A stretch of DNA of 64,000 nucleotides from an uncultured SAR86 cluster bacterium (GTDB taxonomy: Bacteria > Pseudomonadota > Gammaproteobacteria > Magnimaribacterales > D2472): the NCBI GenBank assembly GCA_902558395.1, contig CACEDS010000002.1, positions 261,229 to 325,228 of the forward strand, in the 5' to 3' direction. Below are positions 35,806 to 48,079 of the stretch, in pieces; the stretch's first letter is position 1; each line of letters opens with the position of its first letter. A program made the position numbers and the translations under genes. Below the pieces are notes generated by a model. That model ran no database searches and had not been told where the DNA came from. It was given only the letters and a program-made list of their open reading frames with translations.

Positions 35806-36385
35806 TTTTTCTTATCTCTAATAGGTGTCTTTCATATTTTTTGTTATCTAGTTTGATTATTTCATACTTATATTTGTTTGTGTCTATTGTTGCTAGCTCT
35901 TCTGTGATTTTTTCTTTTTTTCCTTTAAGCAAAACATATTTGCCACCATCATAAAGATTGTTCTCTGTGAGCTCTAATATGTTTGTGGTAGAAGAAAATG
36001 CTCTTGCTGTTATAAGGGTATATGAACCAAGGCTGTTGTTTTTACTAATAACTGTATTTAAAACTTTTGCGTTTTTTAATCCCAAAAGGTCGATTGTTTT
36101 GTTTAAGAAGTAGCACTTTTTTTTACTTTTTTCTAAAAGATGAATTTCGCACATCGGCTTAAGGATGGCTATAATTATTCCTGGAAAGCCTCCTCCAGAA
36201 CCAAGATCTAATATTTTGTCTGAGTTGTTGATTTTTTGTAGAACGGGCAAACAATCATATACATCTTTTTCATAAACCTCTTTGGTTGACTCTCTTACAA
36301 AAATATTGTGTTTTTTGTTGAAAGCTAGGGCTTCATTTACAAATTGTTCTACTTTTTCTGCTTCAGCTTTGTTTTTTTCATGCAT
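35798..36385 (-). CDS. rsmG: 16S rRNA (guanine527-N7)-methyltransferase
   Basis: At 195 residues the protein has the SAM motif ILDLGSGGGFPGIIIAIL. It also has LLEKSKKKCYFLNKTIDLLGL and TARAFSST, which are typical of RsmG (GidB). It methylates G527 in the 530 loop of 16S rRNA. It is coupled by 8-base overlaps to mnmG and parA. Confidence 0.96.
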   Translation of the reverse strand: MHEKNKAEAEKVEQFVNEALAFNKKHNIFVRESTKEVYEKDVYDCLPVLQKINNSDKILDLGSGGGFPGIIIAILKPMCEIHLLEKSKKKCYFLNKTIDLLGLKNAKVLNTVISKNNSLGSYTLITARAFSSTTNILELTENNLYDGGKYVLLKGKKEKITEELATIDTNKYKYEIIKLDNKKYERHLLEIRKSE

Positions 36386-38225
36386 TGAGTTTTTCCAACT
36401 CTTGTTTTTTTATGCTTATCAGAATCAGGTTTATGGCGGCTGGTGTTACTCCTTCTATTTGTGAAGCTGATCCAATTGTTTCTGGTTGAGATTTTGTTAG
36501 TTTTTCTACCACCTCATTCGAAAGTCCTGATATTTCTTTGTAATTTATTGATGGGGGTATTTTTTTGTTGTTTTGTTTTTTGTTTTTATTTATTTCTCTG
36601 GTTTGTTTTTCTATATAGCCTTTATATTTTATTTCTGTTGAGGCTCTTTTAAAAAAAGCTTCTTCTTCTTTGTTAAGTTTAATAAGGTTGTTTTCGTCAA
36701 CATCTGGTCTTGCCAATATTAAAGATATGCTTCTTTTTTCATCAAGCGAAACAGTTTGTTGTTCTTTGTTTGTGAAGGATGATATTTTTGTTTTGTCTAA
36801 TCTGGTTTTAACGAACTCTGCGTATTGTTTCTCTTTGTTTACAAAGGATGTGTTTCTTTCTTCTGAAATAATACCAAGGTCAAAAGCTTTGCTTAACAGC
36901 CTTTGTTCAGCGTTATTTTGTGAGAGTAAAAGCCTGTGTTCTGCCCTGCTTGTAAACATTCTATAGGGTTCTGTTATTCCATGTGTGGTTAGGTCATCTA
37001 TTAAGACCCCTATATACGCTTCTTCTCTTTGAAGAATAAAGTCAGGTTTTTTTTGAATAGCCTGAGCGGCGTTTAGGCCAGCAACAAGGCCTTGGGCGGC
37101 TGCTTCCTCATACCCGGTTGTTCCGTTAATTTGTCCAGCTAAATAAAAATCATTAAAGTATTTGGTTTCAAGGGTTTTTTTGTTTGTCCTGGGGTCAACA
37201 AAATCATATTCAACAGCGTATCCAAATTCTGTAATTTCACACTGCTCCATTCCTTTTATTGTGTGGATAAAATCTTCTTGAGCCTTTTTGGGAAGGCTTG
37301 TTGATATTCCGTTTGGGTATACGAGGTCAACCCCAATACCCTCAGGCTCAATAAAAATTTGGTGGCTGTCTTTGTGACTAAATTTAAATACTTTATCTTC
37401 TATGGATGGGCAATACCTAGGGCCAATTCCTGAGATGTTTCCAGAATACATTGCAGACAGGTGGGTGTTGTCAGATATTATTTGGTGTGTTGTTTTGTTG
37501 GTTCTTGTTATAAAACATGATAATTGTTCTTGGTGTTTTTTAACCTCGCCTGTTAATGACATAAATGGAGTAGGTGTCTCGCCCGGTTGTTCATCCATAA
37601 CAGACAGGTCTAACGTAGACATTTTCACTCTTGCCGGGGTTCCTGTTTTAAGCCGTCCCATTGGAAGCTTTAACTCGTAAAGTTTCTTGGATAGAGGTAT
37701 AGCAGAATCATCCCCAACTCTTCCACCAGAAGAAACTTCCGATCCTGTGTACATTAAACCGTTCAAAAATGTGCCAGTAGTAAGAATCGTCTTCTTTCCA
37801 TAAATTTTTTTATTTTTTGTTATAACCCCTTTGACTGATTCTTGTTCAACGATTAGGTCCTCAACCTCTTCTTCAAAAATATTAATGCTAGTTGAATTTA
37901 ATATCTTTTGAATGGCTTTTTTATAAAGATCTCTATCACACTGGACCCTTAGGGCTTGGACAGCATCTCCTTTTCTTGTATTCAAAGTTCTGTATTGAAT
38001 GCCGGACATGTCTGTTGCAATCGGCATAATACCGCCCATTGCATCAATCTCTCTAACTATATGCGATTTACCAAGGCCTCCTATAGCTGGGTTGCATGAC
38101 ATCTGACCAATTTTACTTTTTTCAAAAGTTACAAGTGCACAAGAAAGGCCGCTTCTGTATACAGCGTATGCAGCCTCTACTCCAGCATGACCGCCTCCAA
38201 CAACTACTACATCAAACTTATCCAT
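36378..38225 (-). CDS. mnmG: tRNA uridine-34 carboxymethylaminomethyl synthesis enzyme MnmG
   Basis: Full length (615 residues). VVVGGGHAGVEAA binds FAD; SCNPAIGGLGKSHIVREIDA, TTGTFLNGLMY and LAGQINGTTGYEEAAAQGL are signature blocks. It works with MnmE to modify the wobble uridine of several tRNAs. The gene leads the rsmG-parA-parB series. Its plus-strand complement is visibly T/G-rich, in contrast to mnmE next door. Confidence 0.98.
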   Translation of the reverse strand: MDKFDVVVVGGGHAGVEAAYAVYRSGLSCALVTFEKSKIGQMSCNPAIGGLGKSHIVREIDAMGGIMPIATDMSGIQYRTLNTRKGDAVQALRVQCDRDLYKKAIQKILNSTSINIFEEEVEDLIVEQESVKGVITKNKKIYGKKTILTTGTFLNGLMYTGSEVSSGGRVGDDSAIPLSKKLYELKLPMGRLKTGTPARVKMSTLDLSVMDEQPGETPTPFMSLTGEVKKHQEQLSCFITRTNKTTHQIISDNTHLSAMYSGNISGIGPRYCPSIEDKVFKFSHKDSHQIFIEPEGIGVDLVYPNGISTSLPKKAQEDFIHTIKGMEQCEITEFGYAVEYDFVDPRTNKKTLETKYFNDFYLAGQINGTTGYEEAAAQGLVAGLNAAQAIQKKPDFILQREEAYIGVLIDDLTTHGITEPYRMFTSRAEHRLLLSQNNAEQRLLSKAFDLGIISEERNTSFVNKEKQYAEFVKTRLDKTKISSFTNKEQQTVSLDEKRSISLILARPDVDENNLIKLNKEEEAFFKRASTEIKYKGYIEKQTREINKNKKQNNKKIPPSINYKEISGLSNEVVEKLTKSQPETIGSASQIEGVTPAAINLILISIKKQELEKLNA

Positions 38226-38362
38226 ATAATAATAAAACCAATAATATCTATATTATATACTTACTGTTAATTCTATTAGTGCCTAAAGGATTTGTTAATA
38301 AGTGCCTTTTACGCCCTTATTAAAACAAAAATATGATTTAACAAACTATGTTTAACCCTGTT

Positions 38363-38384
38363 AAAAAACTAGAGACACATCTCT
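38363..38384 (-). terminator. weak intrinsic terminator after mnmE
   Basis: On the minus strand AGAGA-TGTG-TCTCT forms a 5-bp hairpin followed by AG and TTTTTT, about 55 bases beyond the mnmE stop. The stem is short, so termination may be incomplete. Confidence 0.35.
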
Positions 38385-38392
38385 CAACAACC

Positions 38393-38401
38393 TGTGAATA
38401 A
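38393..38401 (-). promoter_or_regulatory. DnaA box
   Basis: The minus strand reads TTATTCACA, a perfect match to the TTATNCACA DnaA-box consensus, in the gap between mnmE and mnmG. A single box by itself does not prove an origin. Confidence 0.5.
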
Positions 38402-38439
38402 AAAAAAGAGTTAAAAAACATTAACAATTTAATAACAAC

Positions 38440-39756
38440 TTATTTACCAATACAAAAAGAGCTAAAAATATCACCAAGCAAAGAGTCTGACATTTTAACA
38501 CCTATTATTTCGTTTAAATCACCCCTAGCCAACTTTAAATCTTCTGCTATAAGCTCAAGCCCACCATCCTCACTAAGTTTTAAAAGCGCATTTTCAAGAT
38601 GATTAATAGAAGATTGAAAAAGCCCAATATGCCTATCTCTTACTAAATACATATAGTCTCCAGAAATATCTGACTTAAACGCTTTAGAGATAAGTTTCTT
38701 AAGGCCGTCAAAACCCTCACCGGTTTTAGCTGATACCATGCAGTCAAAAACACCCTCCCTCACAACATGACCCAAATCTGTTTTGTTATAAACTTTTAAA
38801 TATTTTTTTTCTTTAGAAAGCTCAGCAAATCTATCTAATATAGACCCTTCATCAGAGTCAAAAATACCAACCACCAGATCAACATTATTTAATTGCTCTA
38901 ATGCAAACCGCATTCCTTTTGACTCAACAACATCATCCGTCTCTCTTAAGCCAGCTGTATCAGATATAGAAAAAGAAGCCTCATTATAAAAAATTTCAGA
39001 CTCAACAAGGTCTCTTGTTGTGCCAGGTTTCTCAGAAACAAGAGCCCTCTCAAAACCAAGTAATCTATTAAACACAGAAGATTTACCAGAGTTTACAGGA
39101 CCTACAAACATAACCTTATTTTTTGCAGAGTGATTTTTTTTATTCAAACAACCCCCAACAAAAAGCTTAAAATTTTCAACAAGAAGGGATAGCTCGTTTG
39201 GTAGAGATGAATCAAAAAAGCTTTCCCCCTCATCAGAAAAATCAATTTCACCCTCAACCCTAACACGAAGGTTGTTTATAACATCTGAGAAACTCAAAAC
39301 CTTTTCTGTAAAATCGCCCGAAAGGGTGTTTGAAGATAGAACCACCCCATCTTGATCATGACTATCAATTAAATCAACAACAGCCTCTGCCTCTGCAAGA
39401 CTAATCTTGTTATTTAAAAAGGCTCTTTTGGTAAACTCGCCAGGGGGAGCCTCATCAAAACCCAAAGACTTAAAAATATCAACCAGCATAGACATAACAC
39501 CCAACCCGCCATGGGCATACACCTCAAAAGAATCTTCCCCTGTATAACTATCTGGACCCTTAAAAGAAATAATGCCAACACGGTCAACAATATCACCAGA
39601 CTTGTTTTTAATAGACCTTAAATAAAACTTTTTATTTTTCTCTAATGGAGAACCAGTAAGCTCAGGAATTTTTGAAAGGCAACCAGGACCAGATACCCTA
39701 AAGATACATATTGCCGATTTTGCAGGGGGCGTGGCTAGCGCAAAAACCACAGACAC
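38440..39756 (-). CDS. mnmE: tRNA modification GTPase MnmE
   Basis: The 438-residue protein is slightly shorter than usual (about 450). The N-terminal tetrahydrofolate-binding domain has TPPAKSAICIFRVSGP and DSYTGEDSFEVYAHGG. The G domain has P-loop GPVNSGKSS (the usual first proline is shifted), DTAGLRET and NKTD. The C-terminus ends FSSFCIGK with the catalytic-type Cys. It partners MnmG. It lies 5 bases after yidC. Confidence 0.96.
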   Translation of the reverse strand: MSVVFALATPPAKSAICIFRVSGPGCLSKIPELTGSPLEKNKKFYLRSIKNKSGDIVDRVGIISFKGPDSYTGEDSFEVYAHGGLGVMSMLVDIFKSLGFDEAPPGEFTKRAFLNNKISLAEAEAVVDLIDSHDQDGVVLSSNTLSGDFTEKVLSFSDVINNLRVRVEGEIDFSDEGESFFDSSLPNELSLLVENFKLFVGGCLNKKNHSAKNKVMFVGPVNSGKSSVFNRLLGFERALVSEKPGTTRDLVESEIFYNEASFSISDTAGLRETDDVVESKGMRFALEQLNNVDLVVGIFDSDEGSILDRFAELSKEKKYLKVYNKTDLGHVVREGVFDCMVSAKTGEGFDGLKKLISKAFKSDISGDYMYLVRDRHIGLFQSSINHLENALLKLSEDGGLELIAEDLKLARGDLNEIIGVKMSDSLLGDIFSSFCIGK

Positions 39757-39761
39757 TAAAA

Positions 39762-41318
39762 CTAACCCCCGGAACCGACCTGAGTGTCACCCAAAACACC
39801 ATGTTTTTTATATAAATATCTTTGTTGACCAAGAGAAACACCTGAATTTATTACAGAGTAAAGACATAGAGCGGCAGGAAAAACAAAAAAGAATATGGAG
39901 AAAACAACAGGCATATATTTAATTACTTGTTGCTGCATTGGGTCCTGAGAAGGGGGTGCAGGACTAAGCTTTTGTGTGGAAAACATAATTAAACCAAACA
40001 AAACAGGAAGAATAAAAAGAGGGTCTGGAACAGACAAATCAGACATCCAAAAAATAGACGCATGCCTCAGCTCAACCATCTCTCTTAACGCAAAAAAGAA
40101 ACCAATAAAAAAAGGCATTTGAGCCAAGATTGGTAAACAACCACCCAAAGGATTAACTTTTTCTGTTTTGTATAATTTCATCATTTCTTGTGAAAGCTTT
40201 TGCCTGTCATCACCATACCTGTCTTGAAGCTCCTTCATTTTTGGGCCAACCTTTCTCATATTGCCCATAGATACAAACCCTTTTGCTGTTACAGGAAACA
40301 ACACAAGCTTTAAAATAAAAGTGAAAATAATTATTGAGAGAGCCCAGTTGTCAACAAACCCATTAATTAGATCTAAAAACCAAACCATGGGCTGCGATAT
40401 AAACCAAAACCAACCCATATCTATAGAGAGCTCTAAATTTTCTGCCCTCTCAGCCAAATCTTTTCTAACTTTTGGTCCAATAAAAACACGGTGAGAGTGC
40501 TTATATACAAGGTTTGAGGCCTCCCCTTTTTCAACGGTATACCCCATTCTATAAACACCAGAATCAGCGGGATGAGCAAAGAAGTTATAAATATTATCTT
40601 CCGAGCCAATAAGAGCAGCAAAAAAATATTTTTGTATAAAAGAAACCCAACCAGAACGAGAAAGATAAGAGATAGATTCATCAATACCTCTCAACCTGGT
40701 TGTTTCATACGGGTCTTGGTCGGTGCTAAACGCGACTCCTTGATAAGAGCTATTATTCATCATCCCGCCTTGGAGCCATGATGTTTTTAAATCTAAAGAC
40801 CTGCCCTCTGTTCTATAAAGAGCAGCAAAAGCCTTTCCAGAAGAACCAAGTGATGTGGTGTCAGTAATTAAAAGCTCATATGTCTCAGGCAAAAAAGTGA
40901 ACTCTTTTGTTAAATCCCCATCTTCTGTTTTTAAAACCACAGAGTTGTTGTTATAACTATGAAGTACATAATTAGGGGCCTTACCAGTAAAACCGGTTTT
41001 TAAATAATACCTAAACGGGCTTGTGTTTGATGAGCCAAAAACCCTTACCCCAGGTGAACCTTCAATATTTTCTACCCCATACTTTTTAAGCCTAGATTCA
41101 ACAACAGAACCAGTGGATGTTGATATTTTTATTCTTAATTCATCATTTTCAAGATAAACAAAACTCCCACCATCTGTAACCTGGGAGGTGGCAGCCTCCA
41201 TGTCTGCTACCCTAAGCTGTTCTATCTCAGAGAGTTTTTGGTTTTCAGAGTTCCACTCATAAAACAAAGCCATTGAGAGAACAACAATAACCCCTAGATA
41301 AACTTTTCTTAAATTCAT
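39762..41318 (-). CDS. yidC: membrane protein insertase YidC
   Basis: At 518 residues this has the N-terminal helix, a large periplasmic beta domain (about residues 40-320), and the five-helix insertase core: WALSIIIFTFILKLVLFPV, KMKELQDRYGDDRQKLSQEM and FFIGFFFALREMVELRHASI. It inserts membrane proteins such as the F0 c subunit encoded nearby. It overlaps rnpA by 4 bases; yidD, usual between them, is missing. Confidence 0.97.
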   Translation of the reverse strand: MNLRKVYLGVIVVLSMALFYEWNSENQKLSEIEQLRVADMEAATSQVTDGGSFVYLENDELRIKISTSTGSVVESRLKKYGVENIEGSPGVRVFGSSNTSPFRYYLKTGFTGKAPNYVLHSYNNNSVVLKTEDGDLTKEFTFLPETYELLITDTTSLGSSGKAFAALYRTEGRSLDLKTSWLQGGMMNNSSYQGVAFSTDQDPYETTRLRGIDESISYLSRSGWVSFIQKYFFAALIGSEDNIYNFFAHPADSGVYRMGYTVEKGEASNLVYKHSHRVFIGPKVRKDLAERAENLELSIDMGWFWFISQPMVWFLDLINGFVDNWALSIIIFTFILKLVLFPVTAKGFVSMGNMRKVGPKMKELQDRYGDDRQKLSQEMMKLYKTEKVNPLGGCLPILAQMPFFIGFFFALREMVELRHASIFWMSDLSVPDPLFILPVLFGLIMFSTQKLSPAPPSQDPMQQQVIKYMPVVFSIFFFVFPAALCLYSVINSGVSLGQQRYLYKKHGVLGDTQVGSGG

Positions 41319-41617
41319 TTTTTAACCTTATTATGAATTGATGATTTTACAGCGTTAACTATCTCAACAGAAGCCTCTTTGAAACTTAATTCAGCAAAAG
41401 GCTCATAGGCAACAAACACAAAAGAGCCGTTGTTAAAAAAAAGATGATTGTTTTTAAAAATTTCTTTTACCCTTCTCTTAATTTTATTTCTCGTAACAGC
41501 AAGCTTAAAATTTTTTTTAGACACAACTATTCGCAGATCTGTTTTACCATCCTCGACAAAAAAAATTCTTAAATTTTTAGAACTATGAAAGTGTTTTGAA
41601 AGCGAAGGGGCTCGCAA
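41315..41617 (-). CDS. rnpA: ribonuclease P protein component
   Basis: The 100-residue basic protein starts at a TTG three bases after the rpmH stop, which explains the lack of its own ribosome-binding site. It has the RnpA core LRIVVSKKNFKLAVTRNKIKRRVKEIF, where the RNxxKRxxxE box contacts the catalytic RNA. The N-terminal helix is shorter than in many relatives. It matures tRNA 5' ends. Confidence 0.94.
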   Translation of the reverse strand: MRAPSLSKHFHSSKNLRIFFVEDGKTDLRIVVSKKNFKLAVTRNKIKRRVKEIFKNNHLFFNNGSFVFVAYEPFAELSFKEASVEIVNAVKSSIHNKVKK

Positions 41618-41620
41618 GTT

Positions 41621-41755
41621 CTAGGCAGTTAAAACCTTGCGGCCTTTTTTTCTTCTGTTAGACAGTATTGCTCTGCCTGCCTTGGTAGCCATTCTTGCTC
41701 TAAAGCCATGAGTTCTGCTTCTTTTTAAAGTGCTTGGTTGAAATGTTCTTTTCAT
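41621..41755 (-). CDS. rpmH: 50S ribosomal protein L34
   Basis: Too short for the ORF track: 44 codons reading [20 protein letters not shown], then [20 protein letters not shown] and VLTA. This is an unmistakable L34. It sits at the head of the rpmH-rnpA-yidC-mnmE series beside the dnaA control region. Confidence 0.97.
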   Translation of the reverse strand: MKRTFQPSTLKRSRTHGFRARMATKAGRAILSNRRKKGRKVLTA

Positions 41756-41937
41756 AATTTACTACCTGTAAAAATAGTGGCGCATTATAGCCCATAAATT
41801 AAAAGATTTCATAGAATTTTAAAAAAACTAAAATAAGTTTTTTATATACAAGTTATCCACAGAAAATTCATTAACTTATCCTGTAGATATCTTGTTAGTT
41901 TTTTCGTAGACTAGTTGTCTATTAGGAGGAACTAGGA
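41756..41937. other. rpmH-dnaA divergent control region and candidate oriC
   Basis: These 182 AT-rich bases separate diverging rpmH and dnaA, the place where Pseudomonas-type chromosomes keep oriC. It holds a perfect DnaA box (41853-41861) and a near match TTATCCTGT about 15 bases on. Long A/T stretches at 41800-41850 could be the unwinding element. Only one consensus box is clear, fewer than most known origins, so the boxes may instead serve dnaA autoregulation. Confidence 0.5.
41853..41861 (+). promoter_or_regulatory. DnaA box
   Basis: TTATCCACA matches the strongest DnaA-box sequence exactly and lies 77 bases before the dnaA start codon. It could control dnaA transcription, replication initiation or both. 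Confidence 0.75.
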
Positions 41938-43233
41938 TTGGAATTTTGGAATAAATGCTCGGAGAAACTTGAAAACAAGCTCTCACAAGAAGATTTTAAC
42001 ACCTGGATCAGACCCCTTAAAGGCAATTTAAATAAAAATACTTTAGAAATAGTTGCACCTAATGATTTTATTCTCAACTACGTAGAAACAAACCTCTCAG
42101 ATGAAATCATGGAAATGATTAAATCACAATCAAAAAAAGACATAAGTCTGGTTTTTAAAACATTAACAAAGGAAACATTTGTTGATAAATATAGTAATAA
42201 TAATAAATCTGAAGACACCAAACTAGTTCCATCTTATGTTTTTGATACCTTTGTTGAGGGTAAATCAAATCATGTGGCTCTGGCAGCATCAAAACAGGTT
42301 GCCTTAAACCCAAAGGGTGATTACAACCCATTATTCATTTATGGTGGTGTTGGCCTTGGTAAGACCCACTTAATGCACGCTGTTGGAAACGAGATCCTTA
42401 AAAACGAACCAAATAAAAGAATTGTTTATGTTCACTCAGAAAAGTTTGTGTCTGATATGGTTAAAGCGCTTCAACTTGGAGCTATGAACGAATTTAAATC
42501 TTTTTATAGAAACGCTGATGCCCTTTTAATCGATGACATACAGTTTTTTGCAGGAAAAGAGCAGTCACAAGAAGAATTCTTTCATACATTCAACGCTTTA
42601 TTAGATAGAAACAATCAAATGATACTCACCTGTGACAAATACCCAAAAGAAATTGATGGTTTAGAGGAAAGACTGAAATCAAGGCTTGGTTGGGGGTTGC
42701 CTGTAATTATTGATCCACCCGAGCTAGAAACTAGAGCTGCGGTACTTCTACAAAAAGCATCTTCAATGGGTGTTTCTCTACCAAATGACTGCGCAATATA
42801 TATTGCACAAAGAATAAGGTCAAACATAAGGGAGCTCGAAGGCGCCCTTAAAAGAGTTGTTGCCAATGCAAAGTTTACCAATCAGCAAATAGACCTTGCT
42901 CTTGTTAAAGATGCCCTTAAAGATCTTTTTGTAATTTCTGCAAAAATGGTGAGTATTGAAAATATACAAAAGACAGTGGCCGAGTATTACAACATCAAGC
43001 TTTCAGACCTTTTGTCTAAAAGAAGAAGTCGCTCTATAACAAGACCAAGACAGCTTGCTATGGCTTTAACAAAAGAGCTTACAAGGCACAGCCTTCCAGA
43101 AATAGGCGAAGCTTTTAACGGAAGGGACCACACCACAGTCTTGCATGCATGTAAAAAAATTGCGGAACTTAGAAAAGAAAGCCCTTCGCATGAAGAGGAT
43201 TATAGAAACTTAACAAGAGCACTAACCAATTAA
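41938..43233 (+). CDS. dnaA: chromosomal replication initiator protein DnaA
   Basis: The 431-residue protein starts with TTG, supported by AGGAGG eight bases upstream. Domain I is WNKCSEKLENKLSQEDFNTW; the linker is short. The AAA+ domain has GGVGLGKTHLMHAVGN (Walker A) and LLIDDIQFFAGKE (Walker B). The C-terminal domain IV ends with the DNA-reading motif NGRDHTTVLHACKKI. Shorter than E. coli DnaA (467), mainly through the linker. dnaN follows after 2 bases. Confidence 0.98.
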   Translation: MEFWNKCSEKLENKLSQEDFNTWIRPLKGNLNKNTLEIVAPNDFILNYVETNLSDEIMEMIKSQSKKDISLVFKTLTKETFVDKYSNNNKSEDTKLVPSYVFDTFVEGKSNHVALAASKQVALNPKGDYNPLFIYGGVGLGKTHLMHAVGNEILKNEPNKRIVYVHSEKFVSDMVKALQLGAMNEFKSFYRNADALLIDDIQFFAGKEQSQEEFFHTFNALLDRNNQMILTCDKYPKEIDGLEERLKSRLGWGLPVIIDPPELETRAAVLLQKASSMGVSLPNDCAIYIAQRIRSNIRELEGALKRVVANAKFTNQQIDLALVKDALKDLFVISAKMVSIENIQKTVAEYYNIKLSDLLSKRRSRSITRPRQLAMALTKELTRHSLPEIGEAFNGRDHTTVLHACKKIAELRKESPSHEEDYRNLTRALTN

Positions 43234-43235
43234 AT

Positions 43236-44339
43236 ATGGACTTTTATATTACCAAAGAAGAGATAGTTTCATCTCTGAATGCAACACTTGGTGTTGTAGA
43301 AAAACGTCAAACACTCCCAATCCTTGCAAACGTTCTTTTTGAGGTTGATGAATCGACCTTAAGACTCACAGCAACAGATTTAGAATCTGAAATATCAACT
43401 ATTTCAACAATATCTAATTTTAAAAGCGGAGGAAGGACAACAGCTCCAGCAAAAAAACTCAGTGAGCTTTGTAGGTTGTTTAAAGAGGGAGATGAGATTC
43501 ATTTTTTTCTCGATGGAGACAATTTAAAGATTGAAACAAGCTCTGGTAAATATAATTTATCTACATTGCCAAGTGAAGATTTTCCTGTTTTTGAAAAAGA
43601 AGAGGGCGGAAACACTGTAAATATCACAGGACCAAACTTAAAGGCATTAATATACAAAACATCTTTTGCTATGGGCAATCAGGATTGGAGACATTACTTA
43701 AATGGTTTATATATTTCAGTTGAGGACAACGTAATCACAAGCGTGGCAACGGATGCACATAGATTAGCTCTAGCCACAGCGCCACTAAACGAGGGGGTTT
43801 CAGAACAAATTACTGGAATCGTTCCAAGAAAATCTATCAATGAAATAGGTAAGATTGTGAGCGATAGTAGCGAAAATATTTTATTACAACTAACACCTAA
43901 TTCTATTAATGTTAATGTTGCTGGCACCACCTTTTCTAGCAAATTAATTGAAGGTAAATTCCCAGATTATGAACAAGTGATTCCAAGCGGAGAAAGCTCA
44001 ACCCTCTCAATTAACAAGAAAGACCTCTCAGAAAGTCTTAGCAGAGTAAGTGTTCTTTCTAGTGAAAAGTTTAGAGGCGTAAGGATGATAACGTCAGAAA
44101 ACCAAATTAACATTTCTGCTAATAACCCGGAAAAAGAACAGGCAGAAGAAAGTATTAATTGTTCTTACGCTGGTGAAAGTATTGATATAGCATTTAATGT
44201 TAATTATATCCAAGAAATTTTATCTTCAATTGATGGTGAAAGTGTTGAGGTACACTTTTTTGGTTCTGATAAGAGCTGCCTCATCACAAACCCAGGTTCA
44301 GATGACTTTAAATATGTTGTGATGCCATTATTAATTTAA
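43236..44339 (+). CDS. dnaN: DNA polymerase III beta sliding clamp
   Basis: At 367 residues this is a complete three-domain clamp. Family blocks include EKRQTLPILANVLFEV, ATDLESEISTI, TDAHRLALAT and the very end VVMPLLI, in which the P-L/M motif forms part of the partner-binding pocket. It lies directly after dnaA and before recF in the classical order. Confidence 0.98.
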   Translation: MDFYITKEEIVSSLNATLGVVEKRQTLPILANVLFEVDESTLRLTATDLESEISTISTISNFKSGGRTTAPAKKLSELCRLFKEGDEIHFFLDGDNLKIETSSGKYNLSTLPSEDFPVFEKEEGGNTVNITGPNLKALIYKTSFAMGNQDWRHYLNGLYISVEDNVITSVATDAHRLALATAPLNEGVSEQITGIVPRKSINEIGKIVSDSSENILLQLTPNSINVNVAGTTFSSKLIEGKFPDYEQVIPSGESSTLSINKKDLSESLSRVSVLSSEKFRGVRMITSENQINISANNPEKEQAEESINCSYAGESIDIAFNVNYIQEILSSIDGESVEVHFFGSDKSCLITNPGSDDFKYVVMPLLI

Positions 44340-44376
44340 TTGCTTAAAATTAAATTTCTAGTTTTAATAAACTCAA

Positions 44377-48076
<3,700 letters not shown>

Positions 48077-48079
48077 TAT

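Larger units (their letters stand above)
38226..38439. other. mnmG-mnmE intergenic region, possible replication origin or regulatory region
   Basis: This 214-base AT-rich gap holds one perfect DnaA-box match (TGTGAATAA, 38393-38401, the complement of TTATTCACA), repeated GTTAA/TTAAC elements, and TATAAT-like sequence close to mnmG. In E. coli and relatives oriC lies next to mnmG (gidA). A second DnaA box lies before dnaA, so the origin cannot be fixed by eye. Strand base composition changes across this gap. Confidence 0.45.
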
